Positions 35,713-43,986 of a stretch of 64,000 nt of DNA are shown piece after piece. How positions within the stretch are numbered: position 1 is the stretch's first letter; every line of letters starts with the position of its first letter. The DNA is taken from positions 62,001-126,000 of the forward strand of contig NZ_WUEK01000007.1 of NCBI RefSeq assembly GCF_009823805.1, in the 5' to 3' direction. A program made the translations under genes and the position numbers. The notes under the pieces are model-generated. The model was not told the DNA's origin. It did no database searches and saw only the letters and a program-made list of their open reading frames with translations. The DNA comes from Nocardioides flavescens (GTDB lineage Bacteria > Actinomycetota > Actinomycetes > Propionibacteriales > Nocardioidaceae).

Positions 35713-38189
35713 CCGCCACCCAGGAGCGGCCCACCGCCGAGATCGGCAAGGACCGCCGCCGCAAGGAGGACCAGCGCCTCATCACCGGTCGCACGCGCTG
35801 GACCGACAACCTCACGCTGCCCGGGATGCTGCACCTCGCGATGGTCCGCAGCCCCTTCGCGCACGCCGAGATCACCTCGATCGACGTCAGCGCGGCCAAG
35901 GACGCCCCCAACGTCGTCGACGTGCTGACCGGCGCCGACTTCGGCGAGGAGCTCGGCGTCTGCATCAACGCCTGGCCGATCACCCCCGACCAGGTCACCC
36001 CCGTGCACTCGCCGATGCCGGCCGACCGGGTCGCCTTCGCCGGCGAGATCGTCGCCGTCGTCATCGCCCGCAGCCAGGCCGAGGCGCGTGACGCGGCCGA
36101 GCTCGTCGACGTGGAGTACGACGAGCTGCCGGCCGCGCTCGACCTGCGCGCGGCGGTCGAGGACGGCGCCCCGCTGGCCCACCCCGACCTCGGCACCAAC
36201 AAGTCGGCGCTGTGGGTCTTCGACTCCAAGGAGGCCGGCACCGGCGGCGACGTGGAGGAGGCGATCGCCAAGGCGCGCACCGACGGCGTCGTCATCGAGC
36301 GCGAGTTCCGTCAGCAGCGCCTCATCCCGGCGTTCATGGAGCCCCGCTCGGTCGTCGTCGACCCCACCGGCGAGCAGCTGACGATGTGGTCGGCCACCCA
36401 GATCCCGCACATCCTGCGCTTCGCGCTGGCGGCGACGACCGGGGTGCCGGAGTCCAAGATCCGCGTGATCGCCCCCGACGTGGGCGGCGGCTTCGGCGGC
36501 AAGCTGCAGGCCGCGCCCGAGGAGTGGATCACCTGGGCCGTCGGTCGGCGTCTGGGCAAGCCGGTGAAGTACACCGAGACCCGCAGCGAGTCGCTCATGT
36601 CGGCCCACCACGGCCGCGACCAGTGGCAGAAGCTGACGCTGTCGGCCGACAAGGACGGCACGGTCACGGGCTTCAAGGTCGACCTGCTCGCCGACCTCGG
36701 CGCGTACGTCGCGATCGTGGGCGGCGGGGTGCCGGTGCTCGGTGCGTTCATGTTCAACGCGATCTACAAGTTCCCGACCTACCGCTTCTCCTGCCAGACG
36801 GTGCTGACCAACAAGACCTGGACCGACGCCTACCGCGGCGCCGGGCGCCCCGAGGCGACGTTCGCGATCGAGCGGATGATGGACGAGCTCGCCGCCGAGC
36901 TCGGGCGCGACCCGCTCGAGGTGCGCGAGCAGAACTGGATCAAGCACGAGGAGTTCCCGTTCACCACGGTGGCGGGGCTGGAGTACGACTCGGGCAACTA
37001 CGAGGCCGCGACCGCCAAGGCCCGCGAGATGTTCGGCTACGACGAGCTGCGCGCGGAGCAGAAGCGGCGGCGCGAGTCCGGTGACCGGGTGCAGCTCGGC
37101 ATCGGCGTCTCGACGTTCACCGAGATGTGCGGCCTGGCGCCCTCGCGGGTGCTCGGCAGCCTCGACTACGGCGCCGGCGGCTGGGAGCACGCGAGCGTGC
37201 GGATGCTGGCCACCGGCAAGGTCGAGGTCATCACCGGAGCCTCCGCACACGGCCAGGGCCACGAGACGGCGTTCAGCCAGATCGTCGCCGACCGGCTCGG
37301 CGTGGCCTTCGAGGACGTCGAGGTGCTGCACGGCGACACCCAGGTCGCGGCCAAGGGGCTCGACACCTACGGCTCGCGCTCGCTGGTCGTCGGCGGCGAG
37401 GCGCTCGTGCGCGCGGCCGACAAGGTGGTCGAGAAGGCCAAGCCGGTCGCGGCGCACATGCTCGAGGCGTCGGTGGACGACATCGAGTTCAGCTCGGGGC
37501 GCTTCTCGGTGCGCGGCACCGACCAGGGCGTCGCGATCGGCGAGATCGCCACCGCGGTCTTCACCGCCCACGACCTGCCCGACGGCATGGAGCCCTCGCT
37601 CGACTCCGACGCGACGTACGACCCGGTCAACTTCAACTACCCGCACGGCACCCACCTGTGCGCGATGGAGGTCGACACCGAGACCGGCGGCGTGAAGATG
37701 CGCAAGTACGCCTGCGTCGACGACATCGGCACCGTCATCAACCCGCTCATCGTCTCCGGCCAGGTGCACGGCGGGCTCGTGCAGGGCATCGCCCAGGCGC
37801 TGTGGGAGGAGGCGGTCTACGACGACTCCGGCACGCTGGTGTCCGGGTCGTTCGTCGACTACCTGCTGCCGACCGCGGCCGACACGATCAGCTTCGACGT
37901 CGACCACACCTCCACCCCGGCCACCACCAACTCGCTGGGCACCAAGGGCGTCGGCGAGGCCGGCACCATCGCCTCGACCCCGGCCGTCGTCAACGCCGTC
38001 GTCGACGCGGTGCGCCACCTCGGCGTGGCCGACGTGCAGATGCCGTGCACGCCCGAGCGGGTGTGGAAGGCCATCAACGGCGCCGCCGGTGCCGGCGCTG
38101 CGCCGACCGAGGGGGCGGCGATGCCGCACTTCGACGACGGAGTCCCCAACCAAGCGCCCGGCGCGACCGGGGAAGGAGACACGCTGTGA
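35709..38189 (+). CDS. Molybdenum hydroxylase large subunit, form II CoxL-like
   Basis: An 826-residue molybdopterin-binding subunit. It has the N-terminal a/b hammerhead domain ([20 protein letters not shown]) and the molybdopterin domain with [13 protein letters not shown]. The active-site loop is AYRGAGR (residues 374-380); the signature of form I, proven aerobic CO dehydrogenases is AYxCSFR, which is not present. The catalytic glutamate is E750 in GVGEAG. Form II enzymes are encoded in the order S-L-M as here, and their true substrates (CO, purines, aldehydes or N-heterocycles) are mostly unknown. The C-terminal 40 residues are Ala/Gly/Pro-rich. Both gene ends overlap neighbours (ATGA and GTGA). 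Confidence 0.93.
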   Translation: MTATQERPTAEIGKDRRRKEDQRLITGRTRWTDNLTLPGMLHLAMVRSPFAHAEITSIDVSAAKDAPNVVDVLTGADFGEELGVCINAWPITPDQVTPVHSPMPADRVAFAGEIVAVVIARSQAEARDAAELVDVEYDELPAALDLRAAVEDGAPLAHPDLGTNKSALWVFDSKEAGTGGDVEEAIAKARTDGVVIEREFRQQRLIPAFMEPRSVVVDPTGEQLTMWSATQIPHILRFALAATTGVPESKIRVIAPDVGGGFGGKLQAAPEEWITWAVGRRLGKPVKYTETRSESLMSAHHGRDQWQKLTLSADKDGTVTGFKVDLLADLGAYVAIVGGGVPVLGAFMFNAIYKFPTYRFSCQTVLTNKTWTDAYRGAGRPEATFAIERMMDELAAELGRDPLEVREQNWIKHEEFPFTTVAGLEYDSGNYEAATAKAREMFGYDELRAEQKRRRESGDRVQLGIGVSTFTEMCGLAPSRVLGSLDYGAGGWEHASVRMLATGKVEVITGASAHGQGHETAFSQIVADRLGVAFEDVEVLHGDTQVAAKGLDTYGSRSLVVGGEALVRAADKVVEKAKPVAAHMLEASVDDIEFSSGRFSVRGTDQGVAIGEIATAVFTAHDLPDGMEPSLDSDATYDPVNFNYPHGTHLCAMEVDTETGGVKMRKYACVDDIGTVINPLIVSGQVHGGLVQGIAQALWEEAVYDDSGTLVSGSFVDYLLPTAADTISFDVDHTSTPATTNSLGTKGVGEAGTIASTPAVVNAVVDAVRHLGVADVQMPCTPERVWKAINGAAGAGAAPTEGAAMPHFDDGVPNQAPGATGEGDTL

Positions 38190-39040
38190 TCCCCGCCCAG
38201 TTCGACTACCTCGCACCGACCTCGGTCGAGGAGGCCGTCGCCGCGCTCGGCGAGCACGGCGACGACGCGAAGATCCTCGCCGGCGGGCAGAGCCTGCTGC
38301 CGGTGCTGCGGATGCGGCTCAACGCGCCCGAGGTCGTCATCGACCTCGGCCGCATCGAGTCGCTGCGCGGGGTCCGCGAGGAGGGCGACGTGCTCGTCAT
38401 CGGCGCGATGACCCAGCACTCCGTGGTCGCCAGCGACCCGCTCGTGGAGGAGCACGCGCTGCTCATCCACAAGGCCGTCCAGCACCTCGCCGACGCCCAG
38501 ATCCGTCACCGCGGCACCTTCGGCGGCGCGCTCGCGCACGCCGACCCCGCCGGCGACATGGGTGCCCCGGCCCTGGCGCTCGGGGCGGAGTTCGTCATCG
38601 CCGGTCCCGGCGGCACCCGCACGGTCGCGGCCGACGACTTCTTCGTCGACCTGTTCGAGACCGCGATCGGCGAGGACGAGATCCTCACCGAGATCCGGGT
38701 GCCCAAGCACACGGGCTGGGGCGCGCACTACGAGAAGTTCGTGCGCGTCGCTCACCAGTGGCCGATCGTGGCCGTCGCGGCCGCCGTACGCACCTCAGGC
38801 GGCACCATCGAGGAGGCCCGCGTCGGGCTCACCAACATGGGCTCGACCCCGCTGCGCGCCCGCGGCGTCGAGGCGGCGCTCGCCGGCCAGCCGGCGACCG
38901 ACGAGGCGGTGCGCGAGGCCGCGTCCGGCGCCGCGGAGGGCACCAACCCGCCCTCGGACCTCAACGGCGACGCCGACTACCGCCGCCACCTCGCCGGCGT
39001 GCTGACCCGGCGGGCCGTGCTCGCCGCGGCCGGGGCCTGA
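38186..39040 (+). CDS. Molybdenum hydroxylase medium subunit, FAD-binding (CoxM-like)
   Basis: A 284-residue protein of the FAD-binding domain/CO dehydrogenase flavoprotein C-terminal family. FAD motifs: AKILAGGQSLLPVL for the pyrophosphate and TFGGALAHADPAGDMGAPAL. The C-terminal domain starts near WGAHYEKFVRVAHQWPIVAV. It takes electrons from the iron-sulfur subunit and delivers them to the external acceptor. The GTG overlaps the large-subunit stop. The order small-large-medium matches form II clusters. Confidence 0.93.
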   Translation: MIPAQFDYLAPTSVEEAVAALGEHGDDAKILAGGQSLLPVLRMRLNAPEVVIDLGRIESLRGVREEGDVLVIGAMTQHSVVASDPLVEEHALLIHKAVQHLADAQIRHRGTFGGALAHADPAGDMGAPALALGAEFVIAGPGGTRTVAADDFFVDLFETAIGEDEILTEIRVPKHTGWGAHYEKFVRVAHQWPIVAVAAAVRTSGGTIEEARVGLTNMGSTPLRARGVEAALAGQPATDEAVREAASGAAEGTNPPSDLNGDADYRRHLAGVLTRRAVLAAAGA

Positions 39041-39059
39041 GAGGGGGTACGGCGTCAGC

Positions 39060-39881
39060 ATGGATCTCACCCACCGGTTCACCGTGCCCACCGACGTCGC
39101 CTCGACGTGGGAGCACTTCCAGGACATCGCGTCCGTCGCGCAGTGCTTCCCCGGCGCCCAGGTCACCTCGGCGGAGGGCGACACCTTCAGCGGCACGGTG
39201 AAGGTCAAGCTCGGTCCGATCGCCCTGGTCTACAACGGCTCGGGCACCTTCGTGGAGAAGGACGAGGCGGCCCACCGCTTCGTCGTCGACGCGAAGGGCA
39301 AGGACAAGCGGGGCAACGGCACGGCCGGGGCCAAGGTGCGGCTCACCATGACCGAGGGTGCCGGTGGCGGCACCGACGTCGAGGTGGTCACCGACCTGGC
39401 CATCACCGGCAAGCCGGCGCAGTTCGGGCGCGGGGTCATGCAGGACGTCTCCGACAAGCTGCTCGGGCAGTTCGTCACCTGCCTCGAGCAGCGGCTCGAC
39501 GGCACGGGTGGGGCCGACGCGACCGGGGCGACCGGGGCGGCCGGGGCAGGCGGCGCGCACGCGGCGTCGGCCGCGGCCACCGCCGCGCCGGGCAGCGACA
39601 GCCCCGAGGAGGCCGTGCCGCCGGCCTCGGCCGGTCCGCAGGCCGTCGCGGCCCCGGAGCCGGAGGCGGCCGACCCAGCCCCCGCCGCGCCCCGGCACGC
39701 CGCGTCGACGCCGATCAGCTCGGCGCCGTCGTACTCCTCGGCGGGTCCGGCTCCGCAGCAGGACGACGCCCTGGACCTGGGGGCGACCGTGCTGCCGGTG
39801 CTGATCAAGGGCTACTGGAAGGAGGCGCTGGGCGGTCTCGGGCTCGTGGCCCTGCTCGTCTGGCTCCTGCGCCGTCGCTGA
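39060..39881 (+). CDS. CoxG-like SRPBCC protein with C-terminal membrane anchor
   Basis: A 273-residue protein. Residues 1-150 form an SRPBCC/START-like domain of the CoxG family (MDLTHRFTVPTDVASTWEHF, CFPGAQVTSAEGDTFSGTV, TGKPAQFGRGVMQDVSDKLL). A long Ala/Pro/Gly-rich linker follows and then one C-terminal membrane segment, LGGLGLVALLVWLLRRR. CoxG anchors CO dehydrogenase at the membrane in Oligotropha, so this protein probably recruits the S-L-M enzyme to the inner face of the membrane. It is the last gene of the subunit operon, 19 bp after the medium subunit. Confidence 0.9.
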   Translation: MDLTHRFTVPTDVASTWEHFQDIASVAQCFPGAQVTSAEGDTFSGTVKVKLGPIALVYNGSGTFVEKDEAAHRFVVDAKGKDKRGNGTAGAKVRLTMTEGAGGGTDVEVVTDLAITGKPAQFGRGVMQDVSDKLLGQFVTCLEQRLDGTGGADATGATGAAGAGGAHAASAAATAAPGSDSPEEAVPPASAGPQAVAAPEPEAADPAPAAPRHAASTPISSAPSYSSAGPAPQQDDALDLGATVLPVLIKGYWKEALGGLGLVALLVWLLRRR

Positions 39882-39897
39882 GCTCTCCTCACCCCCG

Positions 39898-39931
39898 CCG
39901 CCCCGGTCGCGACCCGTCGCGACCGGGGCGG
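39898..39931 (+). terminator. Hairpin terminator of the molybdenum hydroxylase operon
   Basis: A perfect 16-bp inverted repeat (CCGCCCCGGTCGCGAC and its complement) with a 2-nt gap, 16 bp after the CoxG-like stop codon. Confidence 0.88.
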
Positions 39932-39938
39932 TGGTGCG

Positions 39939-40028
39939 CGGAATCCCAGCATCTGCTGGGAATGCCAACGTTCTGGGGTGTTGCAACACCCCAGAACGTC
40001 AGGGATCCCAGCAGATGCTGGGATTCCG
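39939..40028 (+). repeat. Compound palindromic element, complete copy
   Basis: Outer arms of 23 bp (39939-39961 and 40006-40028) are perfect inverted repeats, and each arm itself folds back (TCCCAG...CTGGGA). Between them is a perfect 32-bp palindrome (39968-39999) made of ACGTTCTGGGGTGTTG and its complement. A second, partial copy lies at 55850-55910. It sits between convergent genes. Confidence 0.93.
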
Positions 40029-40037
40029 ACACTGGGC

Positions 40038-41345
40038 TCAGTGCGCGGCCGGCTCCGAATCGGGGACACGGACGCCGTTGACCTCCGGGCTCAGCTGCGG
40101 CTCGAGACGCGCGACGGCGAGCGCCCCGCAGACCAGGCAGCCGACGATGAGCAGTCCGATGTAGACCGAGCCGAGGGCGTGGCCGATGAGGAAACCCGAG
40201 GTGGGCGGCGCGATCACCGCCGCGCCCTGGAACGCCGCGGAGCTGACGGCGTTGAACCGGCCGCGAAGGTGGTCGGGGGCGAGGTCGTTGACCAAGGCAG
40301 GGATCGTCGGCTGCAGCAGCGTCTCGCCCAGGGCGAAGACCGACGCGCAGGCGGCGACCAGGAGCGTCGCCCCGAGGGTGCCAGGGATGACCCCGGCGAA
40401 GCCGAGGGCCACCCAGGCGAACGCCCAGATCACCCCCATCACCGCGATGACCCGGGTGCGGCGTCGGCCCTCGATGCGCTGGAGGACGACCAGCTGCAGC
40501 ACCACGATCACGGCGGTGTTGGCGGCGAAGGCGAAGCCGAGCCCCCGCGTCGAGACCTCGCCGACCTGGCGGGCGAACGCCGGCATCCCGGCGTTGAGCT
40601 GGGAGTAGCCGACGAAGGAGGAGACGAAGCTGAGCACGGTCAGGCTCGCCATCGCCGGGCTGCGCAGGACGGCGAGGTAGCTCACCTGGCCCGTCGCCTC
40701 GCCGGCCTCGTGCACCACGCGGCCGGCGACGTGGCGCAGCGGGCCGAGCAGGAGCAGCAGCGCGGGGAGGTAGCTGGCTGCGTCGACCAGGTAGACCGCC
40801 TGGAACGTCGCCAGGTCGGCGACGTCGACGAACAGCCCGCCGACGACGCCACCGATCCCGATGCCGAGGTTGAGCAGCGTGAAGTTGACCCCGAAGTAGC
40901 GCTGGCGCAGGTGGGTCGGGATCACCGAGGCGACCAGGCTCTGCCACGCGGGCCACGACATCCCGAACGCGATCCCGGTGAGCACCAGCGCCAGCCCGGC
41001 CACCAGCTCCGTCGTGGCGAAGGCGAGCAGCGCGTTGCCGACGACCAGCAGAGAGAGCACGCCCAGCTGGATCCGGCGGGCGCCGACACGATCGATCGCC
41101 AGGCCTCCGGGACCGACGACGAGCAGCCCCATCAGCGGCGGCAGCCCGAGCAGGAGACCGACGTCGCCGAGCGCGAAGCCGCGGACCTCGTGGAGGTAGA
41201 CGACGTTGAAGGGCAGGACCAGCCCGGTGCCGAGGAACTCCAGCACGACGATCGAGAGCATCAGCCGGCCCTCGCGCGGCAGGTCGTGCCAGAAGCCGGT
41301 GAGCCCGGACGAGGCAGGGGAGGGGGAGGGGGACGCCGTCGTCAC
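40038..41345 (-). CDS. MFS transporter
   Basis: A 435-residue integral membrane protein with about 12 hydrophobic segments. Typical major facilitator features: GTGLVLPFNVVYLHEVRGF in the first segment and loop, and GPGGLAIDRVGARRIQL as the A-motif-like loop between segments 2 and 3 (G-x3-D-RxGxR). Close to drug/H+ antiporters of the DHA1 group, but the substrate is not predictable. GTG start at 41345. Single gene; the gene at 41472 diverges from it. Confidence 0.88.
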   Translation of the reverse strand: MTTASPSPSPASSGLTGFWHDLPREGRLMLSIVVLEFLGTGLVLPFNVVYLHEVRGFALGDVGLLLGLPPLMGLLVVGPGGLAIDRVGARRIQLGVLSLLVVGNALLAFATTELVAGLALVLTGIAFGMSWPAWQSLVASVIPTHLRQRYFGVNFTLLNLGIGIGGVVGGLFVDVADLATFQAVYLVDAASYLPALLLLLGPLRHVAGRVVHEAGEATGQVSYLAVLRSPAMASLTVLSFVSSFVGYSQLNAGMPAFARQVGEVSTRGLGFAFAANTAVIVVLQLVVLQRIEGRRRTRVIAVMGVIWAFAWVALGFAGVIPGTLGATLLVAACASVFALGETLLQPTIPALVNDLAPDHLRGRFNAVSSAAFQGAAVIAPPTSGFLIGHALGSVYIGLLIVGCLVCGALAVARLEPQLSPEVNGVRVPDSEPAAH

Positions 41346-41457
41346 CTCAGCAGGGTGTCAGGACCCACCGACACCGCGCGAGCGGGTATCCGACGTCGCG
41401 GCGGAGGGCGGGACACCTGACCTGGTCGAACTGCAGACGCACGCCCGCGATCAGCCC

Positions 41458-41463
41458 TAGGGT
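41458..41463 (+). promoter_or_regulatory. -10 box of the DUF2207 gene
   Basis: TAGGGT with 8 nt to the GTG at 41472. The TTG at 41463 overlaps this box, so GTG is the better start. Confidence 0.45.
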
Positions 41464-41471
41464 TGCCGCCT

Positions 41472-43247
41472 GTGAAGCGGGTCGCCTGGACAGTCCTCGG
41501 CCTGCTCGTCGTGGTGGCGCTGCTCTGCTTCCCCGCCGTCGGGTACGGCGGCACGGAGGGCGGCGACGAGGCCGACGAGGACACCACGATCACGAGCTAC
41601 CTCGCCGACTTCACGCTCGACGCCGACGGCACGCTCCACGTGGTGGAGACCCTGACGGTCGACTTCCCGAACCCGGGCAAGCACGGCATCTTCCGCTACT
41701 GGGACCGCACGGACCCCCGCGACCCGCACGTGCGGCGCACGCCGTACGTCACGCGGGTCACCCGCGACGGCGCCGCGGAGCCCTTCGACGTCAACGAGTT
41801 GGACGGCCGCAAATTCGTCGTCGCGCAGATCGGCGACGCCGACACGACCCTGAGCACGGGCGCGCACACCTACGTCATCGACTACAGCGTCTCCAACGCC
41901 GTCGACACCAACGACCCGAGCGTCACCTCCACGTCGCCTGACGCAGCGGCGTCGATGTTCTACTGGCAGCTCGTTCCGCGCGGCTGGCAGCAGCGCATCG
42001 GGCAGGCGACCCTCACCGTCCACCTCCCCGTGCCCGCCCAGGCCGACGTCGCCTGCGCGGTCGGCGACGAGGCCAGCAGTGGCTGCCAGGTGCAGGGTGG
42101 CGGCACCACCGAGCTCACCGTGACGACCGGTCCGATCGAGCCCCGCACCCCGGTCACCGTCGCCACGGCCCTGGCGATGCCGGTCCCGGAGCCGTCGTTC
42201 ACGGTGCCGTGGTCGCCGCGCTGGGACAGCGTGCTCGGCACCGACGTGCCGCTCCTGCTCGTGGTGCTGGCCCTCGCGGCCCTGGCCACCGGGCTCGGGG
42301 CGCTGCTCGGGGCCCGATCGCGCGAGCGGCCGCCGGGGTTCGGGCTGCAGTACGCCCCACCGCCGGGCATCGGCCCCGCGCAGGCGGTCTACGTGATGGA
42401 CGAGGACGTCGACCGCACGACCTGGGTCGCGACGATGATGTACGCCGCCGAGCGGGGCGCCATCACCCTCACCCGCGACGGTGACGACTGGACGATCACC
42501 GACAAGGCCGGCCCGGAGGGCTGGTCGGGGCTCGACTCGGAGACCCGGGGCCTGGCCAGCCTGCTCAGCGGTCCGGGCACGTCGTTCACCGCGCAGCGCA
42601 AGAGCGTCACCGCGGGGGAGCGGCTCGGCGAGGAGGTCAAGCGGTTCGAGAAGAGCGTCGAGGAGTGGGGCACCTCCTCGGGCAACCTCGCTCGGACCGG
42701 CGCAGGCTGCGGCGGCGGGCTGCTGGTGCTCGGCGGGTTCGCCCTGATGGTCGTGTGCCTCGTCTTCTCGCCCGGTGGTCTCAGCATCGCCGGCCTGATC
42801 CCCGGGGGCTTCGCGGTCGCCGGGCTCTCGCTCATCTCGACCGGCGCCTCGACCCGGCGCACGCCCCAGGGGCGGCAGCTGTGGTCGCAGGTCGGCGGCT
42901 TCAAGCGGGTGCTGTCGACCGAGTCGAGCGAGGACCGTTTCGACTTCTCAGGCCGTCAGGAGCTCTACACCGCCTACGTCCCCTGGGCCGTCGCGTTCGG
43001 CTGCGCCGACACCTGGGCCCGCAAGTACCGCGTCGAGACCGGCGCCGAGCCCCCCGCGCCGTCGTACCTCCCCGCGGCCTACGGCGCGAGCGCCGGCTCG
43101 TACGTCGACTCCGTGGTCGACAGCTTCGACTCGGCCGTCGGTTCCGCCATCTCCTCCTACAACGCCACCCAGAGCTCCTCGTCGTCCTCGGGCGGCGGGT
43201 TCTCCGGGGGCGGTGGTGGCGGCGGCGGAGGCGGCGGCTCGTGGTGA
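41472..43247 (+). CDS. DUF2207 family membrane protein
   Basis: A 591-residue protein. An N-terminal membrane segment (VAWTVLGLLVVVALLCFPAVG) is followed by an extracellular beta-domain (about residues 40-235, beginning ITSYLADFTLDADGTLHVVE), a second membrane segment (LLLVVLALAALATGLGALLG), a cytoplasmic winged-helix-like region, and two more membrane segments near residues 415-455. The tail ends in Ser-rich then Gly-rich sequence (GGGFSGGGG and so on to W). DUF2207 proteins are commonly paired with LemA, as here, 72 bp downstream. The function is unknown; a cell-envelope role is likely. Confidence 0.9.
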   Translation: MKRVAWTVLGLLVVVALLCFPAVGYGGTEGGDEADEDTTITSYLADFTLDADGTLHVVETLTVDFPNPGKHGIFRYWDRTDPRDPHVRRTPYVTRVTRDGAAEPFDVNELDGRKFVVAQIGDADTTLSTGAHTYVIDYSVSNAVDTNDPSVTSTSPDAAASMFYWQLVPRGWQQRIGQATLTVHLPVPAQADVACAVGDEASSGCQVQGGGTTELTVTTGPIEPRTPVTVATALAMPVPEPSFTVPWSPRWDSVLGTDVPLLLVVLALAALATGLGALLGARSRERPPGFGLQYAPPPGIGPAQAVYVMDEDVDRTTWVATMMYAAERGAITLTRDGDDWTITDKAGPEGWSGLDSETRGLASLLSGPGTSFTAQRKSVTAGERLGEEVKRFEKSVEEWGTSSGNLARTGAGCGGGLLVLGGFALMVVCLVFSPGGLSIAGLIPGGFAVAGLSLISTGASTRRTPQGRQLWSQVGGFKRVLSTESSEDRFDFSGRQELYTAYVPWAVAFGCADTWARKYRVETGAEPPAPSYLPAAYGASAGSYVDSVVDSFDSAVGSAISSYNATQSSSSSSGGGFSGGGGGGGGGGGSW

Positions 43248-43319
43248 GCGCCCTCGCCCCACCCGCCCCCGGTCCCGCACACTGATCCGCAGCACCCCGA
43301 CCAGAGAGAAGTCCTCAAG

Positions 43320-43880
43320 ATGCTGATCGCCCTCGTCGTGATCGTCGTGATCGTGGCCCTCGCCGGCTTCGCGGTCGTCGGCTTCAACAAGCTCCGCACC
43401 CGTGACATCGAGGCGCAGGAGGCGCTGGGCGGCATCGACGTGCAGCTCACCCGCCGCGCCGAGCTGATCCCCAACCTCGTCGAGACCGTCAAGGGCTACG
43501 CCACCCACGAGCGCGAGGTCTTCGAGCAGGTCACCGCGGCGCGCGCCGGGGTGCAGGCCGCCGCCGCGGGCGACGATGTCCCGGCCAAGGCGGCCGCCGA
43601 CGCGGCGCTCCAGCAGGCGCTCGTGCGCGTCAACGCCGTCGCCGAGAACTACCCCGAGCTCAAGGCCAGTCAGAACTTCCTGCAGCTGCAGGGCCAGCTC
43701 GCCGAGACGGAGAACCAGATCGCCTTCGCCCGGCAGTACTACAACGACGCCGTCGCCACCCTCAACAAGCTCGTCGCGACGATCCCGTGGATGTTCTTCT
43801 CCGGCATCGCCAACGTGCACCGCCGCGAGTTCTACGACGCCCCCGAAGGCCAGCAGGTCGCTCCGAAGGTCGAGTTCTGA
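43320..43880 (+). CDS. LemA family protein
   Basis: A 186-residue protein with one N-terminal membrane segment (LIALVVIVVIVALAGFAVVGF) and a long helical cytoplasmic or extracytoplasmic bundle with the family signatures AQEALGGIDVQLTRRAELIP NLVETVKGY and AENYPELKASQNFLQLQ and YNDAVATLN. Ends with the typical YDAPEGQQVAPKVEF. Partner of the DUF2207 protein upstream; ATG start after AGAGAAG. The precise role is unknown. Confidence 0.95.
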   Translation: MLIALVVIVVIVALAGFAVVGFNKLRTRDIEAQEALGGIDVQLTRRAELIPNLVETVKGYATHEREVFEQVTAARAGVQAAAAGDDVPAKAAADAALQQALVRVNAVAENYPELKASQNFLQLQGQLAETENQIAFARQYYNDAVATLNKLVATIPWMFFSGIANVHRREFYDAPEGQQVAPKVEF

Positions 43881-43885
43881 CGACC

Positions 43886-43976
43886 GGTGGTTGAGGAGGT
43901 CGCGCTGGCGACCGTCTCGAAACCACTCTCCTCGGTGGGAGTGGTTTCGAGAGAGGACTTCGTCCTTCCTCAACCA
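43886..43976 (+). repeat. Intergenic hairpin repeats, two facing copies
   Basis: A direct copy at 43886-43926 with inner stem GGTCGCGCTGGCGACC and an inverted copy at 43941-43976 with inner stem AGGACTTCGTCCT. They lie between the convergent lemA-like and metallophosphoesterase genes, with 10 bp to the latter. Confidence 0.85.
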
Positions 43977-43986
43977 GCGGGCGGGG

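Noticed and set aside
35709..38189. Annotation as a true (form I) aerobic CO dehydrogenase
   Set aside because: The active-site loop is AYRGAGR, not AYxCSFR, and the gene order is S-L-M, both marking form II.
35703..38216. Minus-strand open frame of 837 codons opposite the molybdenum hydroxylase large subunit
   Set aside because: The plus-strand frame has clear domains and catalytic motifs; the opposite frame has none.
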